From NCBI GenBank assembly GCA_028583415.1, contig CM053267.1:19041814-19105813 (forward strand): a DNA stretch of 64,000 bases, in the 5' to 3' direction. The position numbers were made by a program, and so were the translations under genes. Origin of the DNA: Protea cynaroides. Its lineage: Eukaryota; Streptophyta; Magnoliopsida; Proteales; Proteaceae. Below the pieces are notes generated by a model, which saw only the letters and a list, made by a program, of their open reading frames with translations, ran no database searches and was not told the DNA's origin. This document shows positions 11,053 through 23,624 of this stretch, piece by piece (positions within the stretch are counted from its first letter, which is position 1; every line of letters begins with the position of its first letter).

Positions 11053-13152
11053 AATGGGTTTCTCCTTGAAGAATTTCGTCTGCATCTTTTGACGCATGCT
11101 CTTTGTAGAGCCAAATCCGGTTTGCGAGACTGGGTCCGGGTTCAGAACCAGAAGTGAAAAGGGCCATTCCGCCCGTTTCATTCATATCTAATGGTCAGCC
11201 CTTGAGCTTGAGTTGGCTAGTAGCTTCTGCCCCCTAAAATTCGGCATTGGAAACATCACACCGGATTCGGGGAAAGGCTCCAAAATCGTCTGCAATAGTG
11301 CCAGCACGGTCCCCAGACACTGCATGGCAAATTTATTTCCACAAGAGACTACCCGTTTTTGTCTTGACAACAATCAGTCTATTTCTGGAAGTTGCACTAA
11401 CAGCTTGCAATCATTCGCCAAAGGTTTAGAAAAGAAAAGGCCTTAGCGCCAGAAAACAAGCTAGTCAAGATTGTTAAGTCTAGAACAGAATCAAGAGGGC
11501 CGACCAATTACAAGCGATTGTTGCAACGTTTTTGTACTCGACGGGTATCATACATCAAAAGAGGGTTCGAGTCGAAAGAGCAGACTAAATCGATAGGAGA
11601 GGTCGTCAGGCACATGGGGGACCAGAACCTAAAAGCATCAAATAGGGCAAAAAAGAAGGCCCTTTACGTCTAAGGGGGACCCGGACCCGTACTTCCTTAA
11701 GGATAGGGGAGATACAACCGTGGTCTTTCCTATGATGTGATATCTGACTTAAAAGCACTCTTTTTTAACCGGAAAGGCGGTCTGATCGACCTTCATCCAA
11801 GTTAAGCACACCCGAGAACACAACGCTCGCTTACACTTGAACACACTCCTATGCTTCTTACTGAACGGAAGGAACGGTTCCCCTACTCGCTTGCTAATGG
11901 ACTATAGCCGGAATGAAGGCACGGCTCAAGAGCGCCAAGTCTTTCCTATTCTCCTAGTCGAGCATTGTCCGACGGAATCGCAGGTTTCAACTTTGATTGA
12001 TCAGGGAGTAATGCTATGAAAAGGTCTAGGTGAAGTCTAGTAACATCCCTCTCAAAAAGAAAAGTAAAAAAACCATGCCTTGGGATTGGGACTTTCTTTC
12101 AGGGAAATAGCATGACATGATGAGTGTTTTGAAACTATTTCATCTGGCTTTCTAACAGCCAATTCTACTAATAAACAAGAAGGGGATTAGATTGTTCTAA
12201 CCGCAGACCTATCAATGTTGTTTCTACCACCCCCCTTACTCAACATAGGGCATCTGAGCCTTCTCCATTGATATCATTTGATGATTCCCCTACTTCCTCA
12301 ACCGAAGCTACAGTTCCATTTTTCTTTCGTTAGTTAACCTCCCTTTATCTAAAAGTGCTTGTAGTAATTCTGGTTTTATACCACTTGGAATGGCTCTCTC
12401 ATATTGAGAAATTCTATCTAGTGGCTTTCGATCACAGAAGCCATTGACAGCTGTGGCTACTGCTGCGGCGGTCAAAGTCAAAGACCCAACCAACCCTAGC
12501 CGCCACCTTAAGAGAGGTTTTTATCCCTCCCTTCTAGTGTGGCTAGAAAGAAAGCAAGCCACCGTGTTTTTGGCAATGAATGGAATCAAAATCAATCGGT
12601 ACATATCACTTCCTTTCCCCCACCGGAAGGGATAGCATATCTACAGCTGATCTACGACCACCCTTACCCAACATTTAGTTTAGACGCGGCTTGAATGCCT
12701 TTAAGCTATAGGGCTGTGTTAAGCATGCTTCTTTGAAATAAAAAAAAAAACCTTTTCCATGACAACAATCGCGACTATAAACATACGGTACGAATCAAAG
12801 CTATTGGACATCAATGGAATGGGAGTGCGCCTCTTCACAAGGGTGATTTAAGTGCAACGAAATGTACCGGTGGTTCGCGAAGCATCTGGCTTACCGGTAA
12901 TCTCCCATTCCCGTCATCGAGAGACCTGTGAATGTACTCCACTATAAAGATGACATGTGCTTCCTTGTCTACGTATGGTTAGCATCCATAGTACCACCAT
13001 CTTTGCTGCAATCTGTCCAAGATCAGAGCCTTATCAAGGGAAACAACAAAAGCAAACGTCACATCCCTTGGTGGAGCCTTTGGCTTCCACAGCTTTTTTG
13101 CCTCAAACAACCTTGTACTTTCTCCATCACTGATATCTTTGAAAACTCATAG
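10954..13152. other. Nuclear mitochondrial DNA insertion (NUMT), approximate limits, copy 1
   Basis: The base composition shifts to a more GC-balanced, organelle-like texture distinct from the AT-rich intron around it, and it includes the ccmFN fragment. Short open stretches such as 11188-11373, 11837-12019, 12308-12493 and 12928-13152 are conserved between copies but I cannot assign them to named mitochondrial genes. The limits are estimated by eye. Alignment to plant mitogenomes would fix them. Confidence 0.55.
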
Positions 13153-14859
13153 TATGCGGCTAGAGTAAAGCATACTTCTTCACCCTCTCACAAATTCAAC
13201 TGTCTTCATTCTCCCGATTCATATTACTGAATAAATGTGCCAGCAAAATATATCTTTCCTCTATTGAATTCAGATATTGACAGATTAACACCAAAATCCA
13301 CGTAACTTCAATGTAACTACCAACTTGCATGTTGATGAAGAACAAACGAGATCTAGATTGATCCGCTCCTCGTACAAAGAAGAGTACATCAGAGCAACCA
13401 CAACAATCTCTCCAGAAACCAACAATAACAACTGGAGCTAAATACCTCCAATCAAATAAAACTAGAGAAGAACTTCAGGAGATAATAACCTCCACCCAAA
13501 AAATGTAGAAACAGCTCAAACAAATTCAGAAACAAGCATAGGGCAGCCATTCTATTTCACATTGGCTTCTCATTTAAATCTAAACCACCTAACTTGGATC
13601 CTTAACGTTTCCAACTTAACTTCTACTATATAGCCAGAACTGCCATAGCTCCGAATGATTAGGATCCTATTGTCATTATAATTCAAAATCAAAGGCTCCA
13701 TAACAGCTTATTTTGAACTGTTTGACGTGGATGGATAGGTTAAAGTCCACATGCAGCCGTGTGTCAGTTCTCAAGGACCATCTCAACCATATAAACCATC
13801 ATGTGTTGAAACTTTTCCTTTGTCTTGACTGTTTTTTGGATTATTTTTTTTCAACCTTTATTCAAAGATTTTTCTCTCCACGCAACAAATGCTTTTTGAC
13901 TGAAACTTATCACCTGAGTAAAGGATGACGTGAACAATAGGCCCACAAAATTTTTATTCCAGCTGAGCTGCAAAGTGGGAAAGAGCAAGGCCTGTTGACA
14001 GAGCCTATGCAAATGGCTTGAGGAGAGAACTCCCCCCCAACTCAACAAAAAAATAAAATAAAATATTATCCGACACTTCTTGGTTAATGTTGAACTATAT
14101 CCTCCCATGTTTTAATTCTGTTGCCTCAGCTGGAGTATTTCCGGAGGACTAGTATAGCCTCTCAAAGCAATGACAGGCGATACACTTGAGGAATGTAATG
14201 GCATACACCATCCTTATTCTCCCACGAAGAAATAGAATTTAGTCTCAGACCCATGGGCAATGACTGCAAGCTTTTCCTCCCTGTCCTCGTGAGGAGACAG
14301 ATTCTGAAATAAATATGTGCTCTCACCAGATTTTTTCCTCACTTCTTCTGAATTTCAAATAAATAAAATATTTTTTAATTATTTAATTACAATGTATCGC
14401 TTAAAAAAATAAAATCATCAAGAAGACCACTGATTAATGTAGATATTTTATGCCAAAACCATACGACAGTACATTATAAACATACATTTATAAATGCTTG
14501 TTTAAGAATAGAATAAGAACATGGAATTTCATTAGGATTCCCAAAACAGGAAACTCGGAAAACAATTGCCATCATGGCATAAAGATAAGGATTAAATTTA
14601 AGAGATTAAAGTTATACTGAAATTGTCAGGTTCTTGTTATACTGAAATTGTCAGGTTCTTTTCTGAAGTAAAAATAAATACATATATCAAACAACTTTGC
14701 ACATAATTTTGATATGAAGGTGAAGGAGAAGGGAAAAAAATTATAATGGTACATATCCAGAAACTGCAACAGCTGAAGCAGGTGTGGCACCTTCCTGTTT
14801 CAGAGTGACTAAGAATAGTCTATGTTCACAGAAAATAAAATTGAAAGAATAATGCTTAC
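13153..14859. other. Kinase intron remainder with 25 bp tandem duplication, copy 1
   Basis: AT-rich non-coding sequence. A perfect 25 bp tandem duplication occupies 14611-14660 (unit starts GTTATACTGAAATTGTCAGG). The same duplication is in copy 2, so it predates the array. Confidence 0.5.
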
Positions 14860-15171
14860 CAATTCCAACACATGTTCCAACAGTCAATTCAGAGAAATCA
14901 ATGTTCCATTCCTCAAAAGGTAATAAGGGCTTGTTCAGGTACTTGGAAGATTCCAACACTTTGTTCCATGTTGAAACCATTTCTTCATTTCCTCCATAGT
15001 TTGAGGGCCCAATCCTCTCAGAACTCTGACCAGTAAACTGATGGGGAGATGAAGGTAATGACGTTGCCTTCTGAGAATTTGTTTGCCTCCTGGGAAGATA
15101 TGTGGGAGACCCTTCACCAGGAATTCCATCATGACAATCCAAATGAAAATTGGTTACCTGTAGTGTATCGA

Positions 15172-16769
15172 CTGATGAACCATCACAACATGGAGGGAAA
15201 CCACCAAAAATAAATAAAAAAATAAAAGCACAATAATTGATTCTATTAAGGAAAGCATACATTTTTATTAGGAATAATTGAAGATATTTAGAAATGAATG
15301 CAAAATAAAAAGAAAGAAGCATACTGTGACAAATGAAATCCAAAAACCTATATAGCAAGCATAAAGAAATTATAAAAATACGATATTTTTTTTTTGGGTA
15401 AATAAAGAATTATATTGAACAAACCCAAGGAACTACAAAAGAGGAATCCCAGACAAACTAGCCAAAGGACACATCAAAAGCAAGAAAATGCTCAAAACGC
15501 ACAATAAATCTCTTATCCATATTAAAATCAGATAGGTAGATCTTAAGCAATTGCCATGAACCTATTGGAGGGAGAATCAGGACTACAACTAGCAATAGGG
15601 AGGATTGATCCCCTTACATCAAAAGAAATGGAGTTCCAGATTTGATATATTGTCCGAGACTTTCTAGTCCAGGAGCGAAGATTCCTTTAAAACCATATAT
15701 GATAAAATATGGTATTATCTGGAAGAATGTCCATTCACAGAACATAAGTATAGTTTCATGGGGTCAAAAGGTAAAAGAAAGAAGACAAATCCATGGGAAT
15801 CAGCACGAATGCAACTTTAGGAATCAAACCTAGAGGGACCAGAGGATATCATCCCCTTAGGCTCCTATAATTGGAGGGGAAATAGTGGGGTGGGATGCTA
15901 CAGTGTGGGTCTGTGGGAAACTGGTCAAAGTTTCCCAGTAGAGTGCAACATGAACCCGTTTGGATGCCCTTGGGTGGAAAAACGAAACTTTCGAAATAAT
16001 CCCTGTGGGCTGCTCTCTGCTTCACCCCGACCCTCACATTATCCCATTGATTTTGATGGTATCTTGAAGAATTATTAAGGGAAAATTTCAACATTCATGA
16101 AATTAAATAATGTTAGAAAACCTCACATGCTTCCAAAAACTGAAACCATGGTGAAGTAATCACGCTCGCAGTTGAGATCTTTGTTGACAGGCGAGACAGA
16201 ATCACCAGGGCTAGAGGGAGACAGGAGCTCCAGAAGCATTAGAGCCTTTAGGGCATCCTGGGAGGCACCTAACTCTGCAGCTCCCATCTCTTACCCCATA
16301 CACTGGGCTGTGCTGCAAACTGAGTTGAAATTACCTCTTATTTCTATTTATGAATTTTGACTGTTGAAATATGTATTCCATTATGTATATATGATCTATG
16401 TTGAATTTTGTATGTGATTGTTGATGGTTCATGGTAGTGAAGTGAATGTGTCATGCATAAGCATGTGAAAACAGTACACTGAAATATAAGTTTTGGTTTG
16501 GACCTATTAAGTGAGAATGAATCACTTATCCAAGAGGTTGAGCCAAGACTATACAAAGAAGAGGCCTTGAGTGCAAGCTCTCATAAACGTAAAGGGAATT
16601 TTAAGGCATTTATTTTGATTGTGCGGAGGGCTCCACAAGATGATTGGGCAGCCACACGTCCGGTGACAAGGTATACATGAGTTGTCATTGGGTGATGAGT
16701 GAGGTGAGAGCATGGGTGGCAAGTCATCCTAGGTGGTATGCCACTATTGGAAGGAAATTTATGTAAAGG
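15172..16769. other. Non-coding stretch upstream of kinase exon, copy 1
   Basis: No convincing gene. A region at about 16150-16330 is less AT-rich and on minus shows a short frame GDSVSPVNKDLNCERDYFT followed by a possible GTGAGG donor, which could be an exon remnant; stops interrupt the neighbouring frame. The rest looks like repeat-derived intergenic or intron sequence. Confidence 0.35.
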
Positions 16770-17030
16770 TGTAAATTCTATAGAGAAAGGAAGAAGAATT
16801 GAGAAAAAAGATGGAGAGAAGAAGAAGAGGCTGCTGCAACTTTGGGAGCCTCATTCAATGTGATTAAGACTCCCCTCTTCACTTCAATATATATAATAAG
16901 GAACACAACCCTAAAATGGTATAAGTGACAAAACACAAAGAGAAAAAGAAAAGAAAAGAGAAGAAGCACTACCACTTTGGAATTAGCATTAATCCCGAAG
17001 GCCTCTCCCCCTCTCCCGATAACCATAACA
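16770..17030 (-). mobile_element. Copia D 3' LTR, copy 1
   Basis: On minus it begins TGTTATGGTTATCGGG at 17030, directly after a polypurine tract (TTGAGGGGCAG, complement at about 17031-17041), and ends AATTTACA at 16770. The 261 bp length is identical in copy 2. Confidence 0.65.
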
Positions 17031-17345
17031 CTGCCCCTCAAGCTAGAGCATATATATCTATCATGCCCAGCTTGTCACAAATATAAGTAATCCCACCCCC
17101 AACAAACATGGTAAGCACATCAGCAAGTTGTTCTCTTGCACGAACATGGCATGGAAAAATAATTTGTTGCAAAAGCTTCTCACAAATAAAGTGACAGTCG
17201 ACTTCAATGGGTTTCCTCCTATGATGGAACACAGGATAGGAAGCAATATGAATGGCAGCTTAGTTGTCACACTACAGCTACATGGAAGACTTGCACACGA
17301 GATAAGATTGCCCACAAAGGTCGTTAAGGAAAAAGACACACGAAC
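17031..17345 (-). pseudogene. Copia D RNase H C-terminal fragment, copy 1
   Basis: Minus-strand frames give the end of copia RNase H: AAIHIASYPVFHHRRKPIEV, DCHFICEK, QLADVLT and YICDKLGMIDIYA, running into the polypurine tract. One stop lies before AAIHIAS. The rest of the element is absent to the right. Confidence 0.8.
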
Positions 17346-17700
17346 CCCCATCAATCAGGTTAGTATCCACTTATCCTTTTTCTTCCTTTTTCTTCTTCTT
17401 CTTCAGTTTACTTCTTATTTTATTTTATTTTTAAACATTTTCCTTATTCTTCTTCCTCGTTTTCCCCTCCTCTGGCAGCGGCAGTGGCAGTAGCTGCTGC
17501 TGTTTACTTCTCTGGCAGCAACGACAGTGGCGATCGCTGCAGCAGCAGCAGTAGCTGCTGTTGTCTTTCATCTTGTTTTTCTTCTTCTTGATTCTGTAAT
17601 TTTCTTTTTATTGTTGTTCTTCTTCTTCAGCGACTACAGCTCCTCTTCACTTTCTTTTTCTTCTTCTTATTCTTCTTCTTCCCTAGCCACGGCCTGTTTC
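17346..17700 (+). repeat. Pyrimidine-rich TTC/TGC simple repeats, copy 1
   Basis: Runs of TTCTTCTTC with interspersed GCAGCAGCAG give open frames of Leu, Phe and Ser only. This is low-complexity sequence, not a gene. Confidence 0.7.
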
Positions 17701-17910
17701 TACAGGCCACGAACTGTTTCATACGTATCACAGTCAATCACAAACTTACGAAGTTTTCATACATACGTATCATCTTGTATCGACACATATCAGACTGTAT
17801 CGACCCGTATAGGACCGATACAGGACAATATTGATCAATACCATATTTTAAAAAAAAACTGGGATACGTATCCCATGAGTATCCCGTACTGTATTGATAC
17901 TTAAAACCTT
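17701..17910. repeat. Degenerate GTATCG/CGATAC repeat, copy 1
   Basis: About 200 bp of irregular GTATC, CGATAC and TACGTATC motifs on both strands. Copy 2 has ~31 bp more within it (around 36443-36475). It resembles a decayed satellite or MITE end; no family assigned. Confidence 0.5.
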
Positions 17911-18537
17911 GTCAGGCGGTGGCTAGGCACCATAATGCCTTGGCGATCAAAGTGTCCATATACATAAGAGGGGGTTAGATGTCAAATATAAGACTTTGAC
18001 ATTATAAGATGTAATTTTTAGGGAATTATATACTTTTTAGTCTTTTACTTATAAATAAAAGGGAGTAACTTACAAAATAAAGAGTATTTCTTTTTAACCT
18101 GTTTAAAGAAATAAAACCCATTCAGTGGATTTTCTTTAGAGGGTCTTCTTTCTTTTCGATACTGGAAGGAGGAGGTAGCGGTGGTCATTGCAGTGGGACG
18201 GGTAGGTAGCAACACCTCCTTCCTCCTCTTTTTTCTTCTTCTTCCTACAAAAGCGGCAGCGGCAGAAATAGTGGCTGATTCTTTTCCTCTTTTTCTTCAT
18301 CCTTCTCTTTACCCCCACTTTACCCCATTTCCTCTCTTTTACCCCCTTTCTCTCCCTGCTTTTCCAATGGCTTTTGGTACCTAGGCACGTAGACAACCTG
18401 GTAGCCATTCTTCTAGGACCTGGAAAACCTCTTTGGTGCATTGGTGTCCCCTGAGCTAGGTGATGCCTTGACAACTATGATGACAACCAAAACCTGTTCT
18501 AAAAATAAAACCCACTTAGAGGACTTTCTTTATGTCT
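17911..18537. other. Repeat-like intergenic stretch before LTR A, copy 1
   Basis: A ~30 bp imperfect direct repeat (ATAAAACCCA then GGATTTTCTTTA or GGACTTTCTTTA) occurs near 18111 and 18503. No gene is supported. Confidence 0.4.
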
Positions 18538-18835
18538 TGTTACGATATCGCTAGTACGATACCAGCAATATCTGATTCTTCTTGATTTCTTTCCTTATTT
18601 TTCTTAAAGATTGTTTCCTAAAGTCTTTATTTTGTTTCCTTGTTTAGCTCTTCTATTTTTAGAGCTTTCTTGTAATAGTGATATTCTACCTCGATAAATA
18701 AAAGCTTGAGAAGAGAAGAGGGCACTCATTCGATTACAGCCTACTAAAGTAACCAAAATCTCTTCCTTTCCTCCTTTTTTCTACTCTCAGTTTGTGGTTT
18801 GCAAGTTCTTGTTTCTTTCCTGTGTTATTGTTACA
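18538..18835 (+). mobile_element. Copia A 5' LTR, copy 2
   Basis: Complete 298 bp LTR from TGTTACGATATCGC to GTTATTGTTACA, abutting the primer site. Contains AATAAA. A 3' partner is absent because element B truncates the element. Confidence 0.8.
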
Positions 18836-19193
18836 TGGTATCAGAGCATTAGATCCTTGGTCTTCATTCAAAACATTGTTTTGATAGGCCTTTGATTTTT
18901 CTGCTCCACCTATGTAACTGATTTTTTTTTACATACTATTACTACTGGTGATCGAGATTGTTTTTTACTGCTGCCGATTTTTTTTTTAAGAACACAACTT
19001 CTTATCGATTACCCTACTGCTACCGAGATCAGGTTCAGATCTGTTCGTTCCACGAGACCCTTCTTTTGGTTTGTTGCTGCTGTCCAAGATCTCATCAAGA
19101 TTCTTTTGTTTGTTGCTCCTGCTGCTACTGCTGAGCCCCACTATTACTACTACACATCTTCGGTTTGTGGTAATATCTCTCCTTCATACATAT
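18836..19193 (+). mobile_element. Copia A primer site and leader, copy 2
   Basis: TGGTATCAGAGC at 18836-18847 is intact. The T-rich leader runs to the tandem ATG codons at 19194 and 19197. Confidence 0.8.
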
Positions 19194-20592
19194 ATGATGA
19201 CTGATTCTAAAAATACTGAGGTTCCTCCATTAGATTGAAAGGGGTTTCCAATTACCTTCTCTGGGCTCAAGCAATTAAAGCCTATGTTCATTCCAAGGAC
19301 AAATTGGAATTATTATACGATGATCCTCCTAACTGTGATTCTAAAGAACTTGATGCTGTGAAACTCTATAATGCCTGGATGCGTGATAATTCCACTGTTC
19401 AAACCTGGCTGTGGAACAATATTGATTCATCTATTTTACCGATTGTTATGTTCCACAGCACTACTAAGGCTATTTGGTCAGACTTACAAGAGACATATGA
19501 GCAAGATAAAAATGTCTCTCGTATCTATGATCTCTATGATAGGATGTTTACTTACACTAGTGGTGATAAATCATCGACTGAACATTATGGAAGTTTCAAA
19601 GGCATTATTGAAGAAATACAGTCTAAGTTTTATGTTGTAAAGTTCTTGACTGGTCTCTCACCAGATTATCAAGCCATAAATAGTCAGCTACTTGTAGGTG
19701 CCTTTATTCCTACCCTGAGTGAGACCTTTTTTTGTATTCAATGGTTGGTACCTCAGGGAGACTCACTTCCCAAGGACAACTCCGCATTATTTGTTGGCTG
19801 TGGCCAAGGCTCCTCCTCTATAAGCCATGGCTCTACTCGAGGCCGTGGACATAGCCCTCCTGGTCGAGGTATTGGTAGGACAACCTATGATAAATCTAAC
19901 AGATATTGTACTCACTGTCACAAGACCAATCACAATCTTGACACTTGTTGGAAGAAATGTGGTCATCTGGAATGGGTTGATACGCTAGTCAACTCCGCTA
20001 GAACTAAGGATACCCCTACCCCTACACAGGCTCCTCCACCACCATCATCTCTACCATCCTCTGCTCATAATGAGGCATTACTACGACAGGTTCAACAACT
20101 TGAGGCCACTAGTCCATCGTCCGCGGCCACGGCGGCACGCTGCTGGCTCATACAGGTGGCTGGCTCATACAGGTACATCTGCTTTATTTTCTACAGCATC
20201 TCCTACTCCTTTGATCCTTGATTTTGGAGCTACTTGCCACATGACTGGTAAGTCATCTGCTTTTTCCTCCATTGCTGAAACCACCAAACCTGTAACAATT
20301 TATCATGCTGATGGTTCCTCTACCATTGCCTCACAACATGGGTAGGTGTCCCTTACCCCATCCTTGTCATTGTCTTCTGTGCTCCAAGTCCCTAAATTAC
20401 CTCTTAATCTTATGTCTATTACCAACTTACCAAATCACTTAACTATTATGCTACCTTTTTCCCTCCTTATTGCACTTTTCAAAATCTCAGGACCTAGGCG
20501 ACGATTAGTGGCAAACGTGAGCATGCTGGCTTGTACTACTTGGAGTAGACTGAACCATTCACTATCGCTGCTACTACATCCACTACCACCCC
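19194..20592 (+). pseudogene. Copia A gag-protease pseudogene, copy 2 (best preserved)
   Basis: After an early frameshift near 19234, one frame is open for 328 codons (19235-20221). It covers copia Gag (YLLWAQAIKAYVHSKDKLEL), a serine- and glycine-rich linker and a complete CX2CX4HX4C zinc knuckle (residues C225, C228, H233, C238; 19907-19948), which binds element RNA. The frame is lost before protease, whose motif DFGATCHMTG (about 20221-20250) has Phe where the catalytic D-S/T-G motif should continue. Pre-integrase sequence follows with a 2-bp loss near 20420. Element B interrupts it at 20593. Confidence 0.88.
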
Positions 20593-21812
20593 TGATGCAA
20601 GCCGAGATCCGTTGGATAGGAATCTATTGTAGGGTTTAAGCTTAATTTGAGAAATTTTTGTAATCCTTCTTTTTTTGGCAAGTTTAATTAGATTTGTTAT
20701 GATTTTAATATATATTTATCGAGTTTTAGTTATAATAGGAAGTGTTTACGTTTTTAGGTAATTTCATTTTTAAATTGTTTTCATTTATTTGTTTAGGTTA
20801 TCTTGTGGGGTTCAATTATTAGTGTTGTAAGCCTATTTATAGGCAAATCTAATTATCAATTGAATATGATGAATAAAATGAAGAATTGAAAAAGTTGTTT
20901 GGGTACGGCCAGAGCAGAATTTGCTCTCTCCCTCTCTCTCGGCTGGTTCCCTTTCCCCACTGCTATGGAAGACATTCCCTTCCCTACCAGTCTGTCGACA
21001 GGCCCTCCCCTGCCAGTCTGCCGGCAAGCTTTCTCTTCTTCTCTTAGACCCTCCTTCCTTCCTCCTTTCCTACTGATCCTCTTTCTTATTTCTTAACCTT
21101 ATTACTCTGCTCTATTTCTGCAACCGTTTTGAGAGTAGATAAACTTGATAGATGTTCTCTTACAATAATCCATTAAGTTTGAAATGCAGGGTTTTAGTTC
21201 ACCACTCTTAGGCAATTAAAGCTTTGGATTTTCAACCCCAACCGATTATCCTTCTATGAGTTACGAACCGACTTCAGGTATGCACATAAGCTTTATTTCC
21301 AGGGGTTGATTTCAGAGTTTTTTGTTCCACGAATCTTCCTTGTTCTTAGGTTTAATCAGTTGGGTTTCAAAGGGATAAGGGTCACGATTCTCTGTCCAGA
21401 ATTTCAAGTTGATTGGGTTTGAATTGAGTGAGTTCTCCTTTGTAGATCGAACCTTTTTTTTTTTCTACCTCCTATACAGTCGTGAGGAAGAAAACTTCTT
21501 CCCCAACGTGATACTCCTTTTCCTTCTTATTTTATTATTTACACTGTTTGCTATTAATTGACTTTCCCATAATACCTCTAGACTTGCATATAATTCAGTT
21601 TTATCCCATCCTTTATATTTGTTTCCAAGTCTACCCTTGTTGTTTAATTCCAATTCCTATCATACCTTAAGGGCTTCTTTGTTTCGTCAAGGATTATTAT
21701 AAATTCTGGTTATTTACAAATCTACCATTACTTCTATCTTTGAGCGAGTATATTATTTGGAGTGGCCTATTAGTGGACCCAATAGGGTTTTCTCGACCAG
21801 GGGTCCGCATCA
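20593..21812 (+). mobile_element. Element B LTR, left arm, copy 2
   Basis: TGATGC to GCATCA, 1220 bp. The (CT)n run is much shorter than in copy 1. The primer site downstream has changed to TAGCATCAGAGC (21815-21826), two transitions from the Met-tRNA match of copy 1. Confidence 0.8.
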
Positions 21813-22227
21813 TTTAGCATCAGAGCAAAACCTGGCAGCTTATATGATGAATCTCAACATTTTGTTTGATATCCGTCGACAAATACAAAGCCTTAGAGAG
21901 ATATTGGAATATTGGACGATCATCAACGTACACCAAGTGCCACATTCCATCTTGACGAGTTGCCAAAGAAAGACATTCCTCCATAACATGAAGAAGTTAC
22001 AAATTCGAGGACAATTTTTTTTTAAGCGGGCTAGACTTGATGCAGGCCGGGATCCATTGGATAGGAATCTTTTTTAGGGTTTAAGCTTAATTTGAGAAAT
22101 CTTTGTAGTCCTTTTTATTTTGGCAAATCTAATTGGATTGGTTAGGGTTTTAATATTTATTTATTGAGTTTTAGTTATAATAGGAAGTATCTACGTTTTT
22201 AGGTAGTTTCTTTTTCTTTTCTTTTTT
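21813..22227 (+). mobile_element. Element B interior and start of second LTR, copy 2
   Basis: A 225 bp deleted interior, then the second LTR start at 22038, which joins the POT1 copy at about 22228. Same layout as copy 1. Confidence 0.7.
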
Positions 22228-23471
22228 TTAGTTCCAAAGACTTATATTTTTTTCTTCCTCATACATCACTTTAATCCTGACAAAAATATTTTTATACAAC
22301 ATTCTATCCAGTGAAGAATTCTTGAAGCATTTTCATTATCCTAACCATATTCATTTTCAGTTATAGCAACTAATTTGTTCCTCTTGCAAGTTAGTATATC
22401 AACAGATGGTTTACCACCAAAATATTTGTCCTCTTCCTTAGCATACATATTAGCATGTATCGTTACAGTTAGGTCTTCTATGGTAATCAGATCCTACTAT
22501 AAAAGGATATTAATAGCTCAAGCAAGACACACTACCATAAATTAATAAACAATCATTATAATCCCTTTCACGCTAAACTACAATTTTATCATTATTTGAC
22601 AAAGATCGGATCTTAGAATTAGGCAGCATAATACCACACCACACCGTTGAGCATGCACGAAAACATATGTTACGGAATCTTACTCATTGGCACCAACCCT
22701 GGAAATATTGGCCAAGTCCAGGATTATCCGAAGGCCTATTGACTCTTAAGACAATACCCACAGAAGGGAATGTGCAAAATCCCTTGGAAATGGCAATGGA
22801 TCGTGATGAAAATGAAGTGGACTTGCTGCTTCAAAATCTTGTTTTGAGTCAAAAGTTAATGTTGGAGCATCAGTACCATCCCATACAAAAAGAATCAATT
22901 TATCCCGAGAAACTTTAGAAACAAGCAGAATCTTGCATACCAAATCACGATATTCACCTTCCTTTATATCTTTCAATATAATCAAGTACTCAATTCCTCC
23001 TCCATCAATTTCGAAGTGGAACGACCACGCTCTTGCACGACGCACGTGTAAATCATCTTGATTCTTTAGGCACAATGTTGAGGAAGTATGATAAGGATTT
23101 AAGTCCATATTAGATTTTCCTTCAAAAAGAACAAAAGAATAATATTGTTTGTTGAAGACCACACTTGCAGTCCCCTCGTACGATCTGATCATAATATTGT
23201 ACAAAAGAATGATATCTCCACAGTGCTTGACTTAAGGTAAATCCCCAAATTTCTTAGTAAAAATAGATACTAAGATTTCATCGTTGTTAAGCCATTGGTT
23301 TACTATTCTCATTATTCAAACATAATCCATTCCCTTGCACTTTCCTGGAATGCCGAGTTCAATCATAATGCCTATCACATCTACTTTCAACTTTGGATTC
23401 TTGATAGTAACTGCATCACTCAGTGTCTTGCGAGAAGTCAGGAAATCAAGATAAAAGCAAGAAGTCGGATC
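22228..23471 (-). pseudogene. POT1 retropseudogene, left inverted copy, copy 2
   Basis: The minus-strand OB2 part is open over 22746-23204 (YNIMIRSYEGTASVVF, DLVCKILLVSKVSRDKL, FVWDGTDAPTL). OB1 and C-terminal parts flank it in shifted frames. Copy-specific substitutions (for example Met-Arg to Ile-Arg near the start) point to decay without selection. Confidence 0.85.
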
Positions 23472-23624
23472 CTTTTTAAATCATCCTGATACTTTAGGCA
23501 GAATGTTAAAGAAGTATGATAAGGATCTAAGTCCATAATAGATTTTCCTACAAAAAGAACAAAAGAAGAATATTGTTTGTTGAAGGTTACACTTGCAGTC
23601 ACACAAAGTCTAAAAAGGATGAAC
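23472..23624 (-). pseudogene. Inverted-repeat spacer with third POT1 fragment, copy 2
   Basis: 153 bp, the same short OB2 piece in minus orientation as in copy 1. Confidence 0.75.

Larger units (their letters stand above)
9257..15171 (-). pseudogene. Raf-like protein kinase gene fragment, copy 1
   Basis: Four minus-strand exons of a plant EDR1/CTR1-type Raf-like kinase can be placed with splice sites: 14860-15171 (ends in FEEWNIDFSELTVGTCVGIG, the start of the kinase domain), 9799-9900 (glycine loop to helix C: EQDLTTENMEDFCNEISIL), a 20-nt microexon 9692-9711 (HLRHPN) and 9257-9413 (FLGVCTKPPHL, TEYMDWGSLYHLIHMSG). The catalytic loop, DFG motif and C-lobe are absent, and no N-terminal regulatory exons were found. 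In this copy the glycine-loop exon has lost 21 bp (seven residues, including the WNGTD part) and its acceptor has changed from CAG|G to CAAG. It cannot make an active kinase. Confidence 0.85.

Noticed and set aside
10867..13152. Short open frames in the mitochondrial-like block as possible new genes
   Set aside because: They are conserved between copies only because the copies are recent; none has a promoter or recognised family beyond the ccmFN match.
17527..17904. 125-codon plus frame with an Ala/Ser/Phe start resembling a signal peptide
   Set aside because: It crosses TTC/GCA microsatellites and the GTATCG repeat and is not kept to the same length in copy 2.
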